The notes: generated from the letters alone by a model not told the origin. Shown: positions 35,400 to 47,940, counted from the stretch's first letter. The stretch: 64,000 nucleotides of DNA from Sodiomyces alkalinus F11 (GCF_003711515.1 NW_021167092.1:177073-241072), one strand, 5' to 3'. Translations and numbers: made by a program.

Positions 35400-37738
35400 G
35401 CCCACGGTTACGAAGTAATCACTGTGCGGCGCTACCGGTTACTATTCCACGCTAGAGGACGCCTGCAGGATATAAGGCTTACGTCGCCTAGGGTAGATAC
35501 TTAGGGAAATTAGTTTATAATTAAGTGTAGACACTAAAAGAAGCTCTAAAGGTTAAGCGACGCCTTTAAGGAGAGATAAAAGACCTTAGTTAATCTAAGG
35601 ATAGCGTTAAAGAAAACGGAGGTTCCGAGGGTGCTATAGTCAGGTAATATTAAAGAAGCACGAGTAATAAAGAACCGCGAGGCATTAAAGAATAACGGGA
35701 GACACGGCGGAATCAGGAGACTACTAAGGCGTTATAAGGCACGCCGGTGACGCGATATAAAACGAACGTTATCGCCGCCCTAGGTAATAACTAGGAACGC
35801 TAGGGAACGCTATGTAACGGTAAGAATAAAAGGGCTATAACCTATACGTGCCTTCTATTAGTCGCCGTAACGACCACGGTTACTATAGCGCTCTATAGGG
35901 CGCTAGGAAAAATAATATCGCTCCTATAGCATTTAGCTTCTATTCTCTTTCCCTTCCTATTCACTATTACCGCGATTATTTATATCGCTAATATAGTTTA
36001 TTATTAGTTCCTAAATCGTTTATAATCGTTTCTACTATATTCTATTTATAATCTCGCTATCTAATAACGTATACCCTATTACTCGCTCTATTACCCCCTA
36101 TACCGCTAAGGCGCCTAGCAGGCGTATTAGTATCTATATTCTTTATAGCGCTCGCCACTATATCTTACTAACCTTTTAAGAACGCGTTATATCGCGATAC
36201 GTTTAATAAGGCTTTTAGAAACTCTAACAGGCTTAGTTCCGGCCTTACTAAGGAAGGATACTTCCGAGCTATTATCCTTTAGTGTAAAGAAAAACGGTTA
36301 AAGAATAAGTTCCTACTATTAGAACGAGATTCGTTATCTAGAAGGTATTGTACTAGACTAAGATCAGGGAATTTAGATTATACCCTAAGGCCTCAGAATA
36401 TAATAGTCCGGAGATAAAAAACCTTAATCGTACTACGATTATTCCCTAAGACTATCCTAAGCTAAACGTCGCTATTAACGAAACCGAAGCCCGGGATATA
36501 GCACGGTATATCCTATAGCCAGAGTTTTTACTTAACGCTAATAAGGAACTTACGTTATAGGTTCGTCCAGATAAGCTATTTAAGGAGGTTATTATAAGAC
36601 ACGAACTAGATATACCCTATACCTATACGGGTAAGTTTACTAAGACTCGCTAAGCTATTTATACCTCCTCTACGGACTCCCTAATCGTTTATATAGGCTT
36701 ACACTTAGCCGTATATATCGACCTAGAAGCTAAGGCGTTATTTAGTAGTATCGTATTTCCCGGGCCGGCTATAGCGAATACTCTTATTATTCCCCGCTTT
36801 ATAGCGGATAGATAGCGGGAATAGATATTCCTATCCAAAGTAATATACGATCTCCTTACTATACGTAAGAATAAGACTATTAGCGAGGAACGCTTTACTC
36901 GTAAACTTATGGAGTATACCGTAAAGGTATCTAAGAGCAATAAACTAGCGCGTAAGTTTCTTGAGGGAGAAGCTATAGGAAGCGGAGGTAGAACCGAAGA
37001 TAATAAAGCCGTTATTCCCTTAGTTAAAGAGTTCCTAGGCTAAATCCGCCAAGGTAGAACCCTAAGCTTTACTACGCTAGCTAAATACCCCGCTCTAGCC
37101 TCGGCTACTAGAAACTCTATACTAGCTAAACGTATCACGACCGATAACGCTAGGGAACGCCTCCTGAATAAAACTATTAAAAACTACGGACATCGGCTAT
37201 AGGATAGAACCGCCTAGCCCTAGTTTAACATCTTCTTTAAGTAAAACTAGGACCTTATTCTCCTAAAATAGGGCGGACACGGCGTAATACTCTCCTGTCC
37301 GGCGGCTATATAGCTTTACGTGGTAATTAAGGATATTATTACACCCAGTACTATATAGAATACCTTAGACCTGCTAATAATCACTTAGTATCTCCGGCTA
37401 AGAAAGATAGTGCATATTACCCTGCTCTCGGATACCGGTAAAATATCCACTAGCTATAAGGAATAGCTATACTAACGAATTATAAGTAACCGTATACTAG
37501 CTACCTGTATTATCCTAGCCTATACTATCCTTAAGTGTTAGTACGCGGGTCGTATCTAGGAAGGCCTACTTGCGTTTAGCGGGTTCGAACTAGCCGACTT
37601 AGAAGATATAGTAAATAAAATGACCGCCAAGGAAGCGTTTATTATCCTAAAGGTAAAGATCGCGGCCTAAGGCTTCCCTAAAAAGACCGCCCTGGCGGCT
37701 ACCGAAGATAGCGGCGACGAGGTTATTATTCTATAATA
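35400..37738 (+). pseudogene. Element X gene, copy 2, unknown protein (about 700+ residues)
   Basis: Not recognised. The N-terminal charged part (35450-35760) has GRYLGKLVYN then KVKRRL. A middle frame at 36200-36340 reads RDTFNKAF, KEGYFRAI, KNKFLLLERDSLSRR. The long C-terminal frame runs 36350-37738 (offset -1 from the middle frame, as also in X1) with KIREFRLYPKASEYNSPEI, YTYTGKFTKTR, YIDLEAKALFSSIVFPG, REQIFLSKVIYDLL, NKLARKFLEGEAIGSGGR, TLSFTTLAKYPALAS, KNYGHRL*DRTA, LYVVIKDIITPST and EDSGDEVIIL before TAA TAA. Stops inside are TAA/TAG of RIP type. A coding segment is well supported by parallel conservation with X1. Its function is open, and no DDE, YR or RT motif is obvious to me. Confidence 0.62.
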
Positions 37739-38124
37739 AAGATATAGCTAGGTAATATTTACGTAGAGGAGAGTACGTTTTTACTAGTAAACACGGTAAT
37801 AAACGCCGGAGGGCTTAGCGCGTTTATTTTTATTATAGTACGCGGTAATATAAAATAGCGGGATACTATAAGGTTTTCTTCTATCTATATATTTACTTTA
37901 TTACATATATTAGGATTTTACTAGGGTATACGCTAGGAAAGGATACCACGATATCGGTATATTTAGTATCGCTATATTAGGTGTAAAGGTAATAATAATA
38001 GTCGCTATTAGGGCGCCGCCTCCTAGGAATAACTTTCCTTTCTTTTCTATTTTATTATCTTTAACTACACCGAGGTTTACTAGTACAACCGTGATACGCT
38101 TTAAGTAAGGCTATTATAGTTGCC

Positions 38125-38590
38125 GGGGAAAGCCCGCGGGACGTAGGGCTTTATTACCCGGGGTATTTAATACGCCCTAGATTCTACCGGGAATACTAAG
38201 GCGTGCTATAGGGTACTCTAGCCGTATTATAGTATAAGCTATAGCACGCATAGCATATGCTATAGGTACCTTTAGGGTATACTATAGCTTCCCTAGGGTA
38301 TAATTAGTAAATACCGGAGACGCCCCCGGGTTCCTATACATAAAAGCCGAGGATTCTACGGGGTTTACCCGTGGAATATTTAAGTCTTCGGGGCGCGCCC
38401 CCCTTAGCTTAGAGAAGATGTCTTTATTATACCCTATTTACTATAATAAAGGTCACTCTCTAAATCCTGGGTTTCCTAGGTCCGATAGTGCTAGCTAGCC
38501 AGAGTCGTGCCTGGCTAGGGTATATTAAATCCTAGATCCTTTAGATTCTATAGTACTGGCTGGCTAGGGATTTACCTGGCTAGGGCTTAT
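38125..38590 (-). repeat. Element X2 right terminal inverted repeat
   Basis: Reverse complement of 34868-35310, ending TAGGGCTTATT. The GCGCGCCCC block and the GTATACTATAGCTTCCCTAGGG block are both present in reverse. Confidence 0.85.
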
Positions 38591-38689
38591 TAATTAGGGA
38601 GTATAACGCCGCGATAGTAAGCTTATATGATTTTAAACGGGACTATAACGCGAGGAAAACCTATAATAAGCTTTATAATATTATAGAAA

Positions 38690-39240
38690 AAAGGAAGAAA
38701 AAAAGAAAAAGGACCTTATCGTTTATTAACTATTTACTATTTTTACGGGTATAGGCGGAGCCCTGCCCTTCCTGCCTACCGCTGTATATAGTAAGGACCC
38801 TCCGCCCCTCTAAAAGAGCCAGGAACGCTTATCTTACCTTTTCTCTTTATTAATTAAATAAAAAGAATAATACAAATGGCCTCCTGAGATATAGGGAGGC
38901 CGGAGATAGCGTACCGCGGCTGCCTTATAATAGAGACGCCGCGGCACCCTTATAGCCCCCCGCTCCCTCGCTAACGACTGCCCTAGGCTAATCCGAACTA
39001 TAGCCTACTACCCTTCCTATTACCTACTAGCCTAGAGGTACGATCTAGATATGTAGAAGGGATAAACCGGGGCTATATCGGCCCCGTAATAGCACTACTC
39101 TAACTAAGGACGATTATAAAGGTTTTCCCCTAGAACCCCGGGTTTTCCCCTCTATAGCTACCCGAGAAGGACCGTATAATCTAAATTAGGCTCCTATATA
39201 TTAGATAAGATAGCAGAGTAAGAATAATAATAATAATAAA
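38690..39240 (+). mobile_element. 5'-truncated LINE, 3' end of LINE C family
   Basis: Aligns with 53240-53780, the 3' end of LINE C, through shared words such as TTTTTACGGGTATAGGCGGAG, AAACCGGGGCTATATCGG and the final GAGTAAGAATAATAATAAT tail. A 5' truncation with an intact 3' end and tail is the normal outcome of incomplete LINE reverse transcription. 38591-38689 has a further, weaker resemblance to 53100-53240. 39241-39375 is AT-rich with no gene. Confidence 0.8.
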
Positions 39241-40639
39241 TATATGTTTTACTCTTATCTTATCTTATATCTTTATTCTTCCTTTTATATAAACTATATT
39301 TTTATAATTCTTATAATTTTTATTAAACTATAGACTCCTTTTTACTTATACTCTATTTTATTTTTAATATTATTATTTATTACTCTGCTCTCGCTTAGCT
39401 AAGCTAGGCTAGCTACCTGGGTAATAGTCCTTCTCTAATTCTCGAGGGGAAACCGTTAATAGATAAAAACCCCTACGCTATTATTATATGAGCAGGTCTA
39501 TTATACGTAGCCGCTACGGTATCGCTCCGCGGCCCCGTTTTTATCGTTATTCGAAAACCAGATTGTACCTCCGGGCTAGTAGCTAAAGGGGGTCGGCTGG
39601 TTAGTTTAGTAGGTGCTATATTAGTCGTACGCGCCCTTAGTGCGCTATCACCACGGTCCCTCGCCGCCGTCCTTTCCTTTATTCCGGATCCGGCGAGGTT
39701 ATTCTCCCCTTACCGCGGTACCCTTTATGCCCTCTCTCCCTTCTATAGTGGGGGGGGCGCGCCTACCCCCCCCCTTACTCCTTCCTTTATTTATTATTTA
39801 TTCTAAAGCCTCCTTTATATACCTGCTATTTATAGTAGTCTTTATTTAGTTATATACCTCCCTTAGTCGCGCTACGTAGGCTCTCCGGGGTAGGCGCTAT
39901 AGTATAGGCCGGGCGTGGCTACTATTCCCTAGAAAGCGTGGTAACTTATAGGGCTAATCTGCTACTCCCTTATCTTATAACTCTCCCTCTTTTCCTCTCT
40001 TTTCCTCCTTTCCTCTTTTCCTCCCTTAAGCTATTATTCTTAAGGTAAGTTTTACGTGGTCGGTACGATATAGGTACGGCCCTAGAACTTCTATATAGGA
40101 TCCCCGGTACTATTCGGCTATATAGTAGGGGATTTAAAGGGGTCCCGGGTTACGCTATCCTTATACCGCCCCCGCTCCGCTCCTATAGCGCCCGCCTTAG
40201 TCTAACTCTCCTACCCCTTTAGATACTTAGTAATAAGACCTTTATTACTAAAGGGGGAGCCGGTGCCGGCGCCTATAAGGGTAAAGGGCCAGCTACCCCC
40301 TAGCCTTCTACTATAAATTCCCCGCTTTATTATTATCGCGCCTATTTTACGCCCCCGCTTTATATTCTAACCCGGTATAGTCCGCTATTACCCCTATTAT
40401 TTACTCCTCGCCTTATGCCTTATACGTTATATCGCTAGTATAAGATTACTAGGCTACTCTATACTAGAACCCTCCTAGTATATAGTCCTATCGTGTTCCC
40501 GCTACGCCCCCGTTATACCCCCGCTCCGTGCTATATCTACTAACCCGATTTAGGAGCCGGCGCCTATTACGTTAAATGTATTAATAGTAATCGTAGTAAT
40601 AGCTATTACGCCCCGGCTTATCCCCGCTACGCCCCCGCT

Positions 40640-41198
40640 ACGCCTTTACTCTACTAATGCTCCTATTAAGTCCCCCCCCCCTTATAATAACGCCGTTACC
40701 GCCCTTATCGCCGCCGCCGCCACCACCCACGCCGCCCTAACTCTTTTTATAGGTTTTCCCTTTCTCTATTATACCGTGTACGCTATATCCTTATTATTAA
40801 TCTTATCGTAGAATATCCGTAAGCACCAGTAAGCGGCTACCCGTTAGACTCACGCCTTTTAGGCGTACCGTACCGCCCTCCGCTAGGCTAGTAGTATTAA
40901 TATAATCGCCGCCCCCGCTGCCACGCCCCTATAGAGGTATAGTAGTAGCTACGCTCGTAACGGCGAGATATTAAAGCTTATCCTCGCCTACCTTATATGT
41001 TACCCTATACCTCCCCCGCGCTCACCCTGGTACTAACGCGTATCGTAAGGTATCCCCGTCCCTGTATCGGGAGACCCTACGGCCTCGGCTAAAGAGGATA
41101 AGGGTAAAGGTAAGAATAAGGTTATCCTAGTAGATAATACAGCGATTAGCTCCGATAATACCGATAACGAGTCCGATAAGTATATAAGCGAGGAATAA
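40640..41198 (+). pseudogene. Antisense ORF in the LINE D 3' region
   Basis: On the strand opposite to ORF2, a frame ends at TAA 41196-41198 and is readable upstream for about 180 codons with only TAG/TAA interruptions. The C-terminal part is distinctive: ARNGEILKLILAYLI, then SGDPTASAKEDKGKGKNKV and ISSDNTDNESDKYISEE, a Lys-rich then Asp/Glu/Ser-rich acidic tail. The same protein-like pattern is kept in LINE E (58479-59035, minus). Upstream of a C-run near 40668-40680 the frame is ambiguous, so the N-terminus is unknown. I know no function for it. It converges with ORF2 tail to tail. Confidence 0.55.
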
Positions 41199-41249
41199 AT
41201 ATAGCGCGCCCGTAGCGCGGCTATATAGCAGCTATTAATAAATATCATA

Positions 41250-44200
41250 CTCTCGTTCTACTTATTCCCTTTATAGTTATTTCAGCCTCCCCGTACATAT
41301 ACCCGAGGTTTTAGCGCCATAAAGGCTTTACTACGCCTTCGATTCTAGTTATTATACTAATCGAAAATCCGGGAGACGCCCGGTTTATAAAAACCACTTC
41401 GTGACCTTCCCCGCGGTCTCCTTACTCCGAAGCGCTAAGAGCTAGTCCTATTTTATTAGTACGCGCGCGCCTATATCGGCCGCGAGGCGCTCTTATATCT
41501 CCCCTAATATATCCTAGCACTATAACACGATATATTCCGCTATCTCTAGCCCTCCGTTAGCGTACTAGTAGCGCGGTATTACCGTATCCGGCACGCCTTT
41601 TATAAAGAGGAAATAGCGAAGGCCTATTTTCTTTATTCGAATCTAGGTAAGAAGAGAACTCTATAGTTTTATAAGGCCCTTATACTTCCTAAGCACCGCG
41701 TAGTCGAATTAGGGTATCTACGCTATAGCTACGCTATTATATTAGTATATTAAGGTACGCTTTTACCGGTACGCGTATTCCTCTTAAAGGCGGCGCTAGG
41801 CTAATTCCCTCCTAAGGAGCCAGGACTCGATCTCCTACTTCTATACCCCTTAGGACCTTAGGTAAGGCCTAACCCCTCCCCTATATCTTCTACGCTATAT
41901 AGCCACTTCGGCTACTTATTATACCTAAAGTATCGCTTACTCTATCTAAGTATCCTTTAACCGTAATACTACTCGCGCGGTTAAGGCGTTATAGTATAAG
42001 TTAAGGGGGGGGACCCCCGCCTTTATCTTAACTACCTTTATAGCTATAGCCTAATACGCGCTAGTAATAATACGTAGGTATTACGCCTACTTACTAGCTA
42101 ATCCTTTTAGGACTCTACTAGGCTTCTCCCCTTTTCTCGTTATTATATACAAGGCCGGGGCCGCGTATATTATAGCGCTCCGGACTACTATTTAGTATAG
42201 TCTATACGCGTCCTCGATACGGTAGCCCTATACTAACACTATAAGGCGTATAAGGGCATATTTCTGGGTAAGGAGCTTAGCTTTACGTTTCCGGATATAA
42301 GGATAGAATATAAGCTTCTAGTCGAGGATAACTCCTAAGACCTCTATCTCTCTAACTTATAGCGCCGGTACGCCCTTAAGGCGTAGCTAAAGCGGTAGCG
42401 GTCTTTATTTTCTTATAAAGTAAAGAAGCTTATACTTCCGTGGCTTAAACTATAATCCGCTCCTTTATAACTAGCTCTAGCAGACTTACTATACTTATTT
42501 AAGGTACGCTCGTAGTACGGCCTTATTACGTCTAAAGGCTATAATACTCGTGTTATCGGTAAAGCCGACTACTATAACCCGCGGTATCCGGATTAATTCT
42601 TAGTAAAACGTCCTAATAAATAGTATAAAAAGGATTAAGGAGAGGAGGGATCCCTAAAGGACTCCTGCCTAGATATCTACCTAATACGCTATATCGCCGT
42701 TAAAGCGTAGGCGTACTATACGCGCTATAAGGTATACCTAGGTCTATTGTATAACTTAGTACGGGAAGCCGTATTAGACGGGAACTTTAAGGAGTTTTTA
42801 GTATAGTACTATATCGAAAGCGCCCTAAATATTAAGCTTTAATTACGCTATAGCCTTACCGCGCTCCTATATAGCGTATACTCCTTTTATAATAACCCTA
42901 ACTATTACCGTTATACCGCGGTATCTTCGATTACCTATCTATCCGGCGCGGAGGAGTTAGTGCTCCTCCGCTATAGTCGCGATTCTCCTTACTATTATCT
43001 TCTTAAGGACCTTCCCTATTACGCTAAGGAGTAATATCGGTTATTATCCTAAGGCTATGGTATAAGCTTCCTTTATTTTACCTAGTTTCTTAAGTATTAT
43101 TACTTTTATAGTACGGTATTATTACGGGAAATATACGGCCTTAAGGCTCGCGAAGAAGAGTTATACTAGTCGTTTATAGAGTAGTTAGCTATAGGCGAGT
43201 AGGAATCCGTTCGGTAAGCTATCCTCCCCGGGTACTTTCCACTTTACTATTTATTATATAACCTACTAGACCTCTTTTTCCGTGACCTTTTACGTAAATA
43301 ATATTACCGCTATCCTTAGCGCGCCGCCGATACGCCCGCTTTCTATAGGGTATAATAGGGGGAAAAATTTCGTTATAAGGATTATCGCTTTCCTATTATA
43401 TATTATCGTGACCGGTCCGCCCGCGCTACGCTATAGGGGCGGGATAGATAAAAGGTTTAGTGGTAGGTGGCTTATTATCCGGGCTTAGCGTTATAATACC
43501 TAAAGGCTTTTTTAGTCTACTACTATTATATCGATAGCGCCGCGCTAGCTCTTCCGCTTCTCTATGCTAACTAGAATATCATAATATTTTTCTGCCTCCT
43601 TAAGTTTATCCTACCTACCGCGCGACCTCCGCCTATAATAGTGCCGCGTTAGCCTTATTATCTCCTTATTCGCCTTTACTCTCTCCTACGTCTACTATAA
43701 CGGCCTATCGCGGAAAGCGGCTAGCTCGCGGCACGCCGCTATAACGTCCGCGATACTAAGAAGGTCTTATAGTATTTAGTTTACTACCTAATTAATTACT
43801 TCCGGGGTAACGAGTATTTCTCTATAATCTAGCCTTTAGGCCTCTTTCTAGGCCGCTTCTCAGTTTAACTTCCTTTACCTTTATCCTTTACTAGTGATAT
43901 ACTAGCGCGGCTACGCTATATTAATATTAATTACCTAGGCTATATAGTCTAAGCCTATTAGGTCTAGATTATCTCCTTAGTATACGTAGGTAAGGTCCGC
44001 TAAAACCTAGGTAAGGTTAAGCGTACTATACTATCGATTAGTATCGGCCGAGGTCCTAGTAATATATCCTTTCGGAGTTATAATGTTAAGTTATTATCGG
44101 TGCGCGAGCGTAATAAAGTCTTTCGATTATTTTTCGTATCTATTATACCTATCCTAAAAGGGGTTCTTTAGGTTAAAGTCTTTTACTAGGATAGTATACT

Positions 44201-44580
44201 ACCGCTCTAGTTCTACCGCGAGATTATATATCAGGGTCTTTTACTCTCCTCCTTTATAGTATAGTAAGTATACTACCTATATGCTTATCTCCTATTATTA
44301 TATCCTAACTCTAATTATAGCTTAGGTCTAATCCTTACTCGTACGCTATATGAATATAACGGCCTTATACCGCTTATATATATAAAGCAGGGCGCGCCTC
44401 CTCCCCTATACTATCCTATAATTATATCCCCTTAGGTAAATCGGGTTCTTCCTCTTATTTAACCCGGGCTCTATTACCATTATTATATGATATCCGTTAT
44501 AGTTATAAAGCGGCTATTATACTCTATCCCGCTATCCCCCTATATTGTACTAAGCGATTTTAATTATTTATCTTAGGCGG
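41250..44580 (-). pseudogene. LINE D ORF2: endonuclease and RT
   Basis: Minus strand. The endonuclease (about 43880-44560) shows NRLVQYRGIAGQS, GRRRALLYIYKRYKA and KDFNLKNPF, then TPKGYITR and LADLTYVY. RT is about 41950-43300, with GSLLSLILFILFIRTFY and GFTDNTS at 42546-42566, where the FVDD-type box has lost an Asp. The C-terminus resembles other fungal LINEs (LRHFL near a Cys/His knuckle, about 41580-41680). Stops are mostly TAG/TAA. No RNase H motif was found between RT and the knuckle. Confidence 0.85.
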
Positions 44581-44599
44581 TTACGCCGCGCTCGCTTCG

Positions 44600-46200
44600 C
44601 TTTATAGTTATACCTTAGGTATAGCCCCGGGGTAAGGGGTAAGGCTTTATAGGGGCTAAAAGGTAGTATTAAAAGCGAGGAACCTTATAATATTATTATT
44701 CTAAATAGGCGCGGAGAGGGTAATATGCGATTTAAGGAGGATATTCCGCGACCTTAGGGGGTATCGCTTTTATTTTCTTTTTTTCTCGGGCGGTTCGGGG
44801 ACTATTATTATATTTAGCGACGCCGTAAAGACGCTACGCTCCCTCTCCGCCCTATATTTCTTAAGTTAGTTAACGTTAAAGCCTTTTACCCTATTAGTAT
44901 ATACCTCCTTAGTCCGCGCCTTTTCCTTTACTTTACTCGGGCACTTATCGTTAAACGCCGTGTACGGCCCCTTATAGGCAGCGTAACGCCTTTTCTTCGG
45001 GTCCGTCTTAGCTTTATATACCGCGAAGCCCCCTTAGTACGCCGACTCTACGCCGCCGTAATACCCGTATAGCGTTTCTATCGCCTAGCACTAACCTACT
45101 TTATATCCGAAGTCAAGGCACTTAAAGCACCGTTCTAGGGAGATCTTAGGATTATAGAGTTCGCTATTATAGTATCTGTAGTTAAAGAAGACTCCCTCCT
45201 TTATTAGTCGCTCCCTATCCTTAGGGCGGGCGACCTTAATAGTTAGTAGCGCTATCCGCGCTATATTATTCCTAGGTTTCTTAGCCTTAATCCAGGTAAT
45301 CGTTATATTATTCTATAGCCGACATTCTTATAACGCTATATCGGGGTTACAAGTTAGTAGCTAGAGTATCGGTATTCCTTTTACTATAACTTCGTACGTT
45401 TTCTTATATATCGTGGCTTCTATACTAAATACGCCTTTAACTTAGTTATTCGCGTTTATTATCCACTATTCGTTCCTATACTTAAATATAATAATTATAT
45501 CGCCGCTTAGGAGTTTTCGCGCGGCTATTATATCTGCACGGCGGGTAACTTAATTAACCGCCTTAATAATCTCTTATAGGGTTCGGCTTTTAAGGTCGGT
45601 CTTAGCGTCTCTGTATCGGACTATTAGTTCTCGGGCGTATCGGGTAGGTATAACCTTTACCGGTGCTATCTTAATACGTTAACGCTACGCGGGTATACTC
45701 CCTACTACTTAGGCGTAAGTCTTAAGTCCTATTACCCCGAGTAATTCTATTAGTATACCCTTAATCCCTTATTAGATCGTGTTAGTAAGCCCTTTAGTTA
45801 TAAGGGGGGGTATATCGCTATCGGGTTATTAGTATAGCGGCTTCCCTATAATAGTCTTTTAGTATTACGGTTAAAGGATCTTCTATACTAGCTTTAGCGC
45901 CTTATCGGCGTTTACCCTATTAGCTAGTAGTCCGGAAAATTAGGTACGTAGTTTATATAATACGCCTTCGGTGCGCCTGCTTAGTGCCTAGGACTTTTAG
46001 GGCTCTCCCGGGCCTATACGCCCCGGGTTAGTTCTAGTCGTCGTATTCTAGGCGCTCTGTAGTAGTACACTAGTAACGCGTTCGGTTAGCCCTACGGGCC
46101 GCCCTATAGTATATAACTCACCGCGCCCTTTACGGTCTCGCTGCGATATCGGTCTCTAGTGCTTTTAAGGGCGTAGAGTCCGAATCCGATATTAGAATTA
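44600..46200 (-). pseudogene. LINE D ORF1 with CCHC knuckles
   Basis: The ORF1 RNA-binding protein. Knuckles at about 45030-45150: ERCFKCLDFGYKVG*C, then ETLYGYYGGVESAY, then GPYTAFNDKCPSK, with Tyr where Cys or His is expected. The N-terminal region (45400-46190) begins after FGLYALKSTRDRYRS and is Arg/Ser-rich. The border with ORF2 is approximate. Confidence 0.75.
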
Positions 46201-46262
46201 ATTTTATCGATAATACGGCACCTTAGGGTCACTTTCGGCTTAACGATACTCGAATCTAACTT

Positions 46263-46389
46263 ATTTTTATTTTTACTATATTTTAGTTTTTATTTTATTG
46301 TAATATTCTATTTATTTTATTATTTATTATTTATTATTTATTATTAATCGCTTTTAATATTATAGCTTAGGATAAGCAGGATTTCGACA
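46263..46389. repeat. AT-rich heptamer repeat at the LINE D / LINE C junction
   Basis: The plus strand shows TTTATTATTTATTATTTATT (about 46310-46347) within an AT-only stretch. It separates the head ends of LINE D and LINE C and resembles the LINE tails at 53762 and 60250. Confidence 0.75.
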
Positions 46390-47940
46390 CGCTTATTAAC
46401 CACGGGCGCATAATAGGAGAAAAATCGATAAAAGCACTAAGATAGAGATTATAACTACCGTCTCCCTTCTAGGATACTATTATAGCGGCACGGTAATACC
46501 GGCGCTATAGTATAGCCGGAAAAGACGTAGGATAGCGTCGTTCCGACGTCTACTACGCAGACCTCGTAACGGACCCACTTTTGTAAAATAAGCGCTCCCC
46601 CCCCCCCCTCCCCCTCGGCAGGATATAGCGCGGAACCGATATAGAACTAAAAAGGGGTTACCGCGCCCCCTGGAACCGAGAGTAGCTAAGATTAAGGCAG
46701 AAATTTAGGCCCTACTAGCTAACAAGAACACGATTAAGTAGGTTATAGAGCTAGTAAAGGAATTAATCACGATATATAGCACGTATATAATAACGCCGGC
46801 ACGCTACTATTAGTATACCTATACGTATCCGTCCGATATATTATCCGAGAGGAACTCCGAAAAGGAATAAGTAGTCTAAAAGAGACCTAGGCTAATATTA
46901 TAGCCTAAGCTCCCGCGGCGGTACCGCCGCGGGACCCCGCCCCCCTAAAATAATCCCCGCTAGGTATTACCGGGAACTAATCGTCCACTAAAGAACCCTC
47001 CCTAAAGACTAGCCCCTTAGAGCCAGGACCCTAAAGGAAATTATTTAAGCTATAAATACTATATCTACCCGATATAATACCGTAGCGGCACGGAACCTAC
47101 TTAGCGGAGGTATCTACCTTACCTTTACCGAAAGGATATAATAGTAGGCCAACTTCTTTTATAAGCTATTTTCCTAGCACTCTTATAATATTAACTATAG
47201 GCGCGTAATAGGAGTAAAATCGATAAAACCACTAAGACAGAGATTATAAGCACCGCCTCCCACCCGGGATATTATTATAGCGGCACCGTAATACCGGCGC
47301 TATAGTATAACTAGAAGAAATATAGGATAGCGTTATCCCGACCTTAACCACGCAGCATTCGTAACGGACCTACTTTTCGTAATATAAGCGTCCCCCCCCG
47401 GTAGCCGTGGCAGGACGTAGCGCGGAACCGATACGAGACCGAAAAAGGACTACCACGCCCCCCGGAACCGAGAGTAATAAAAGTTAAGGTGGAAATTTAG
47501 GCCCTACTAGCTAATAGGAATATAATTAAGTAGGTCGTAAAGCTAGTAAAGGAACTATCTATCATACGTAGTACCCGTAAGGACGCCACCGCGATACCGT
47601 TAGTATACCTATACGCTTCCATTTATTATATTATCTAAGAGGAACTCCGAAAAGGAATAAGCGGCACGAAAAAGACCTAGGCTAATATTATAGGCTAGGC
47701 TCCCGTGGTATCACCGCTATAGCACCCCGCCCCCCCTAAAATAATCCCCGCTAAGTATTACGAGGAACTAATTATCCACTAAGGAACCTTCCCTAAAACC
47801 TAGCCCCTTAAAGCCAGGACCCTAAAGGAAATTATTTAAGCTATAAACGCCATGACTACCCGACACGATACCGTAGCGGCACGGAAGCTATTAAGCGGAG
47901 ATATCTACCTTACCTTTACCGAAAGGGTATAGTTGTAGAC
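46390..47940 (+). repeat. 795-bp tandem direct duplication at the start of LINE C
   Basis: CGATAAAA(G/C)CACTAAGA at 46426 recurs at 47221, and the match continues through GGAACCGAGAGTA, GAAATTTAGGCCCTACTAGC, CTCCGAAAAGGAATAAG and TACCTTACCTTTACCGAAAG. The first copy stops at about 47143. Only the second continues into the body of ORF1. Confidence 0.9.

Larger units (their letters stand above)
34868..38590 (+). mobile_element. Element X, copy 2, 3.7 kb with ~450-bp terminal inverted repeats
   Basis: The two ends are inverted repeats of each other over about 450 bp, beginning AATAAGCCCTA and ending TAGGGCTTATT. Terminal inverted repeats this long with a single internal gene recall MULE-like or other cut-and-paste DNA transposons. 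I could not find a clear target duplication: left flank ACTATTATTC, right flank AATTAGGG. A TA duplication with repeats starting AGCCCTA is possible. X1 is a second, inverted copy. Confidence 0.75.
39376..46262 (-). mobile_element. LINE D, non-LTR retrotransposon, near full length
   Basis: Minus-strand LINE of about 6.9 kb. The 3' end on the coding strand reads GAGCAGAGTAATAAATAATAA (39370-39390), an AT-rich tail; the 5' end lies before the AT repeat at 46285. It carries ORF1 with CCHC knuckles, ORF2 with endonuclease and RT but no RNase H that I can find, and an unusually long 3' region (39376-41240) with an antisense frame. LINE E is a second copy in the opposite orientation. Confidence 0.87.

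Noticed and set aside
36689..36940. 83-codon open frame on the minus strand within element X2
   Set aside because: It lies opposite the better supported X frame and has no equivalent conserved in X1; a shadow.
34868..38590. Assignment of element X to Tc1/mariner, MULE or Crypton
   Set aside because: Long terminal repeats suggest a DNA transposon, but neither a clear target duplication nor a catalytic motif could be seen, so no superfamily is named.
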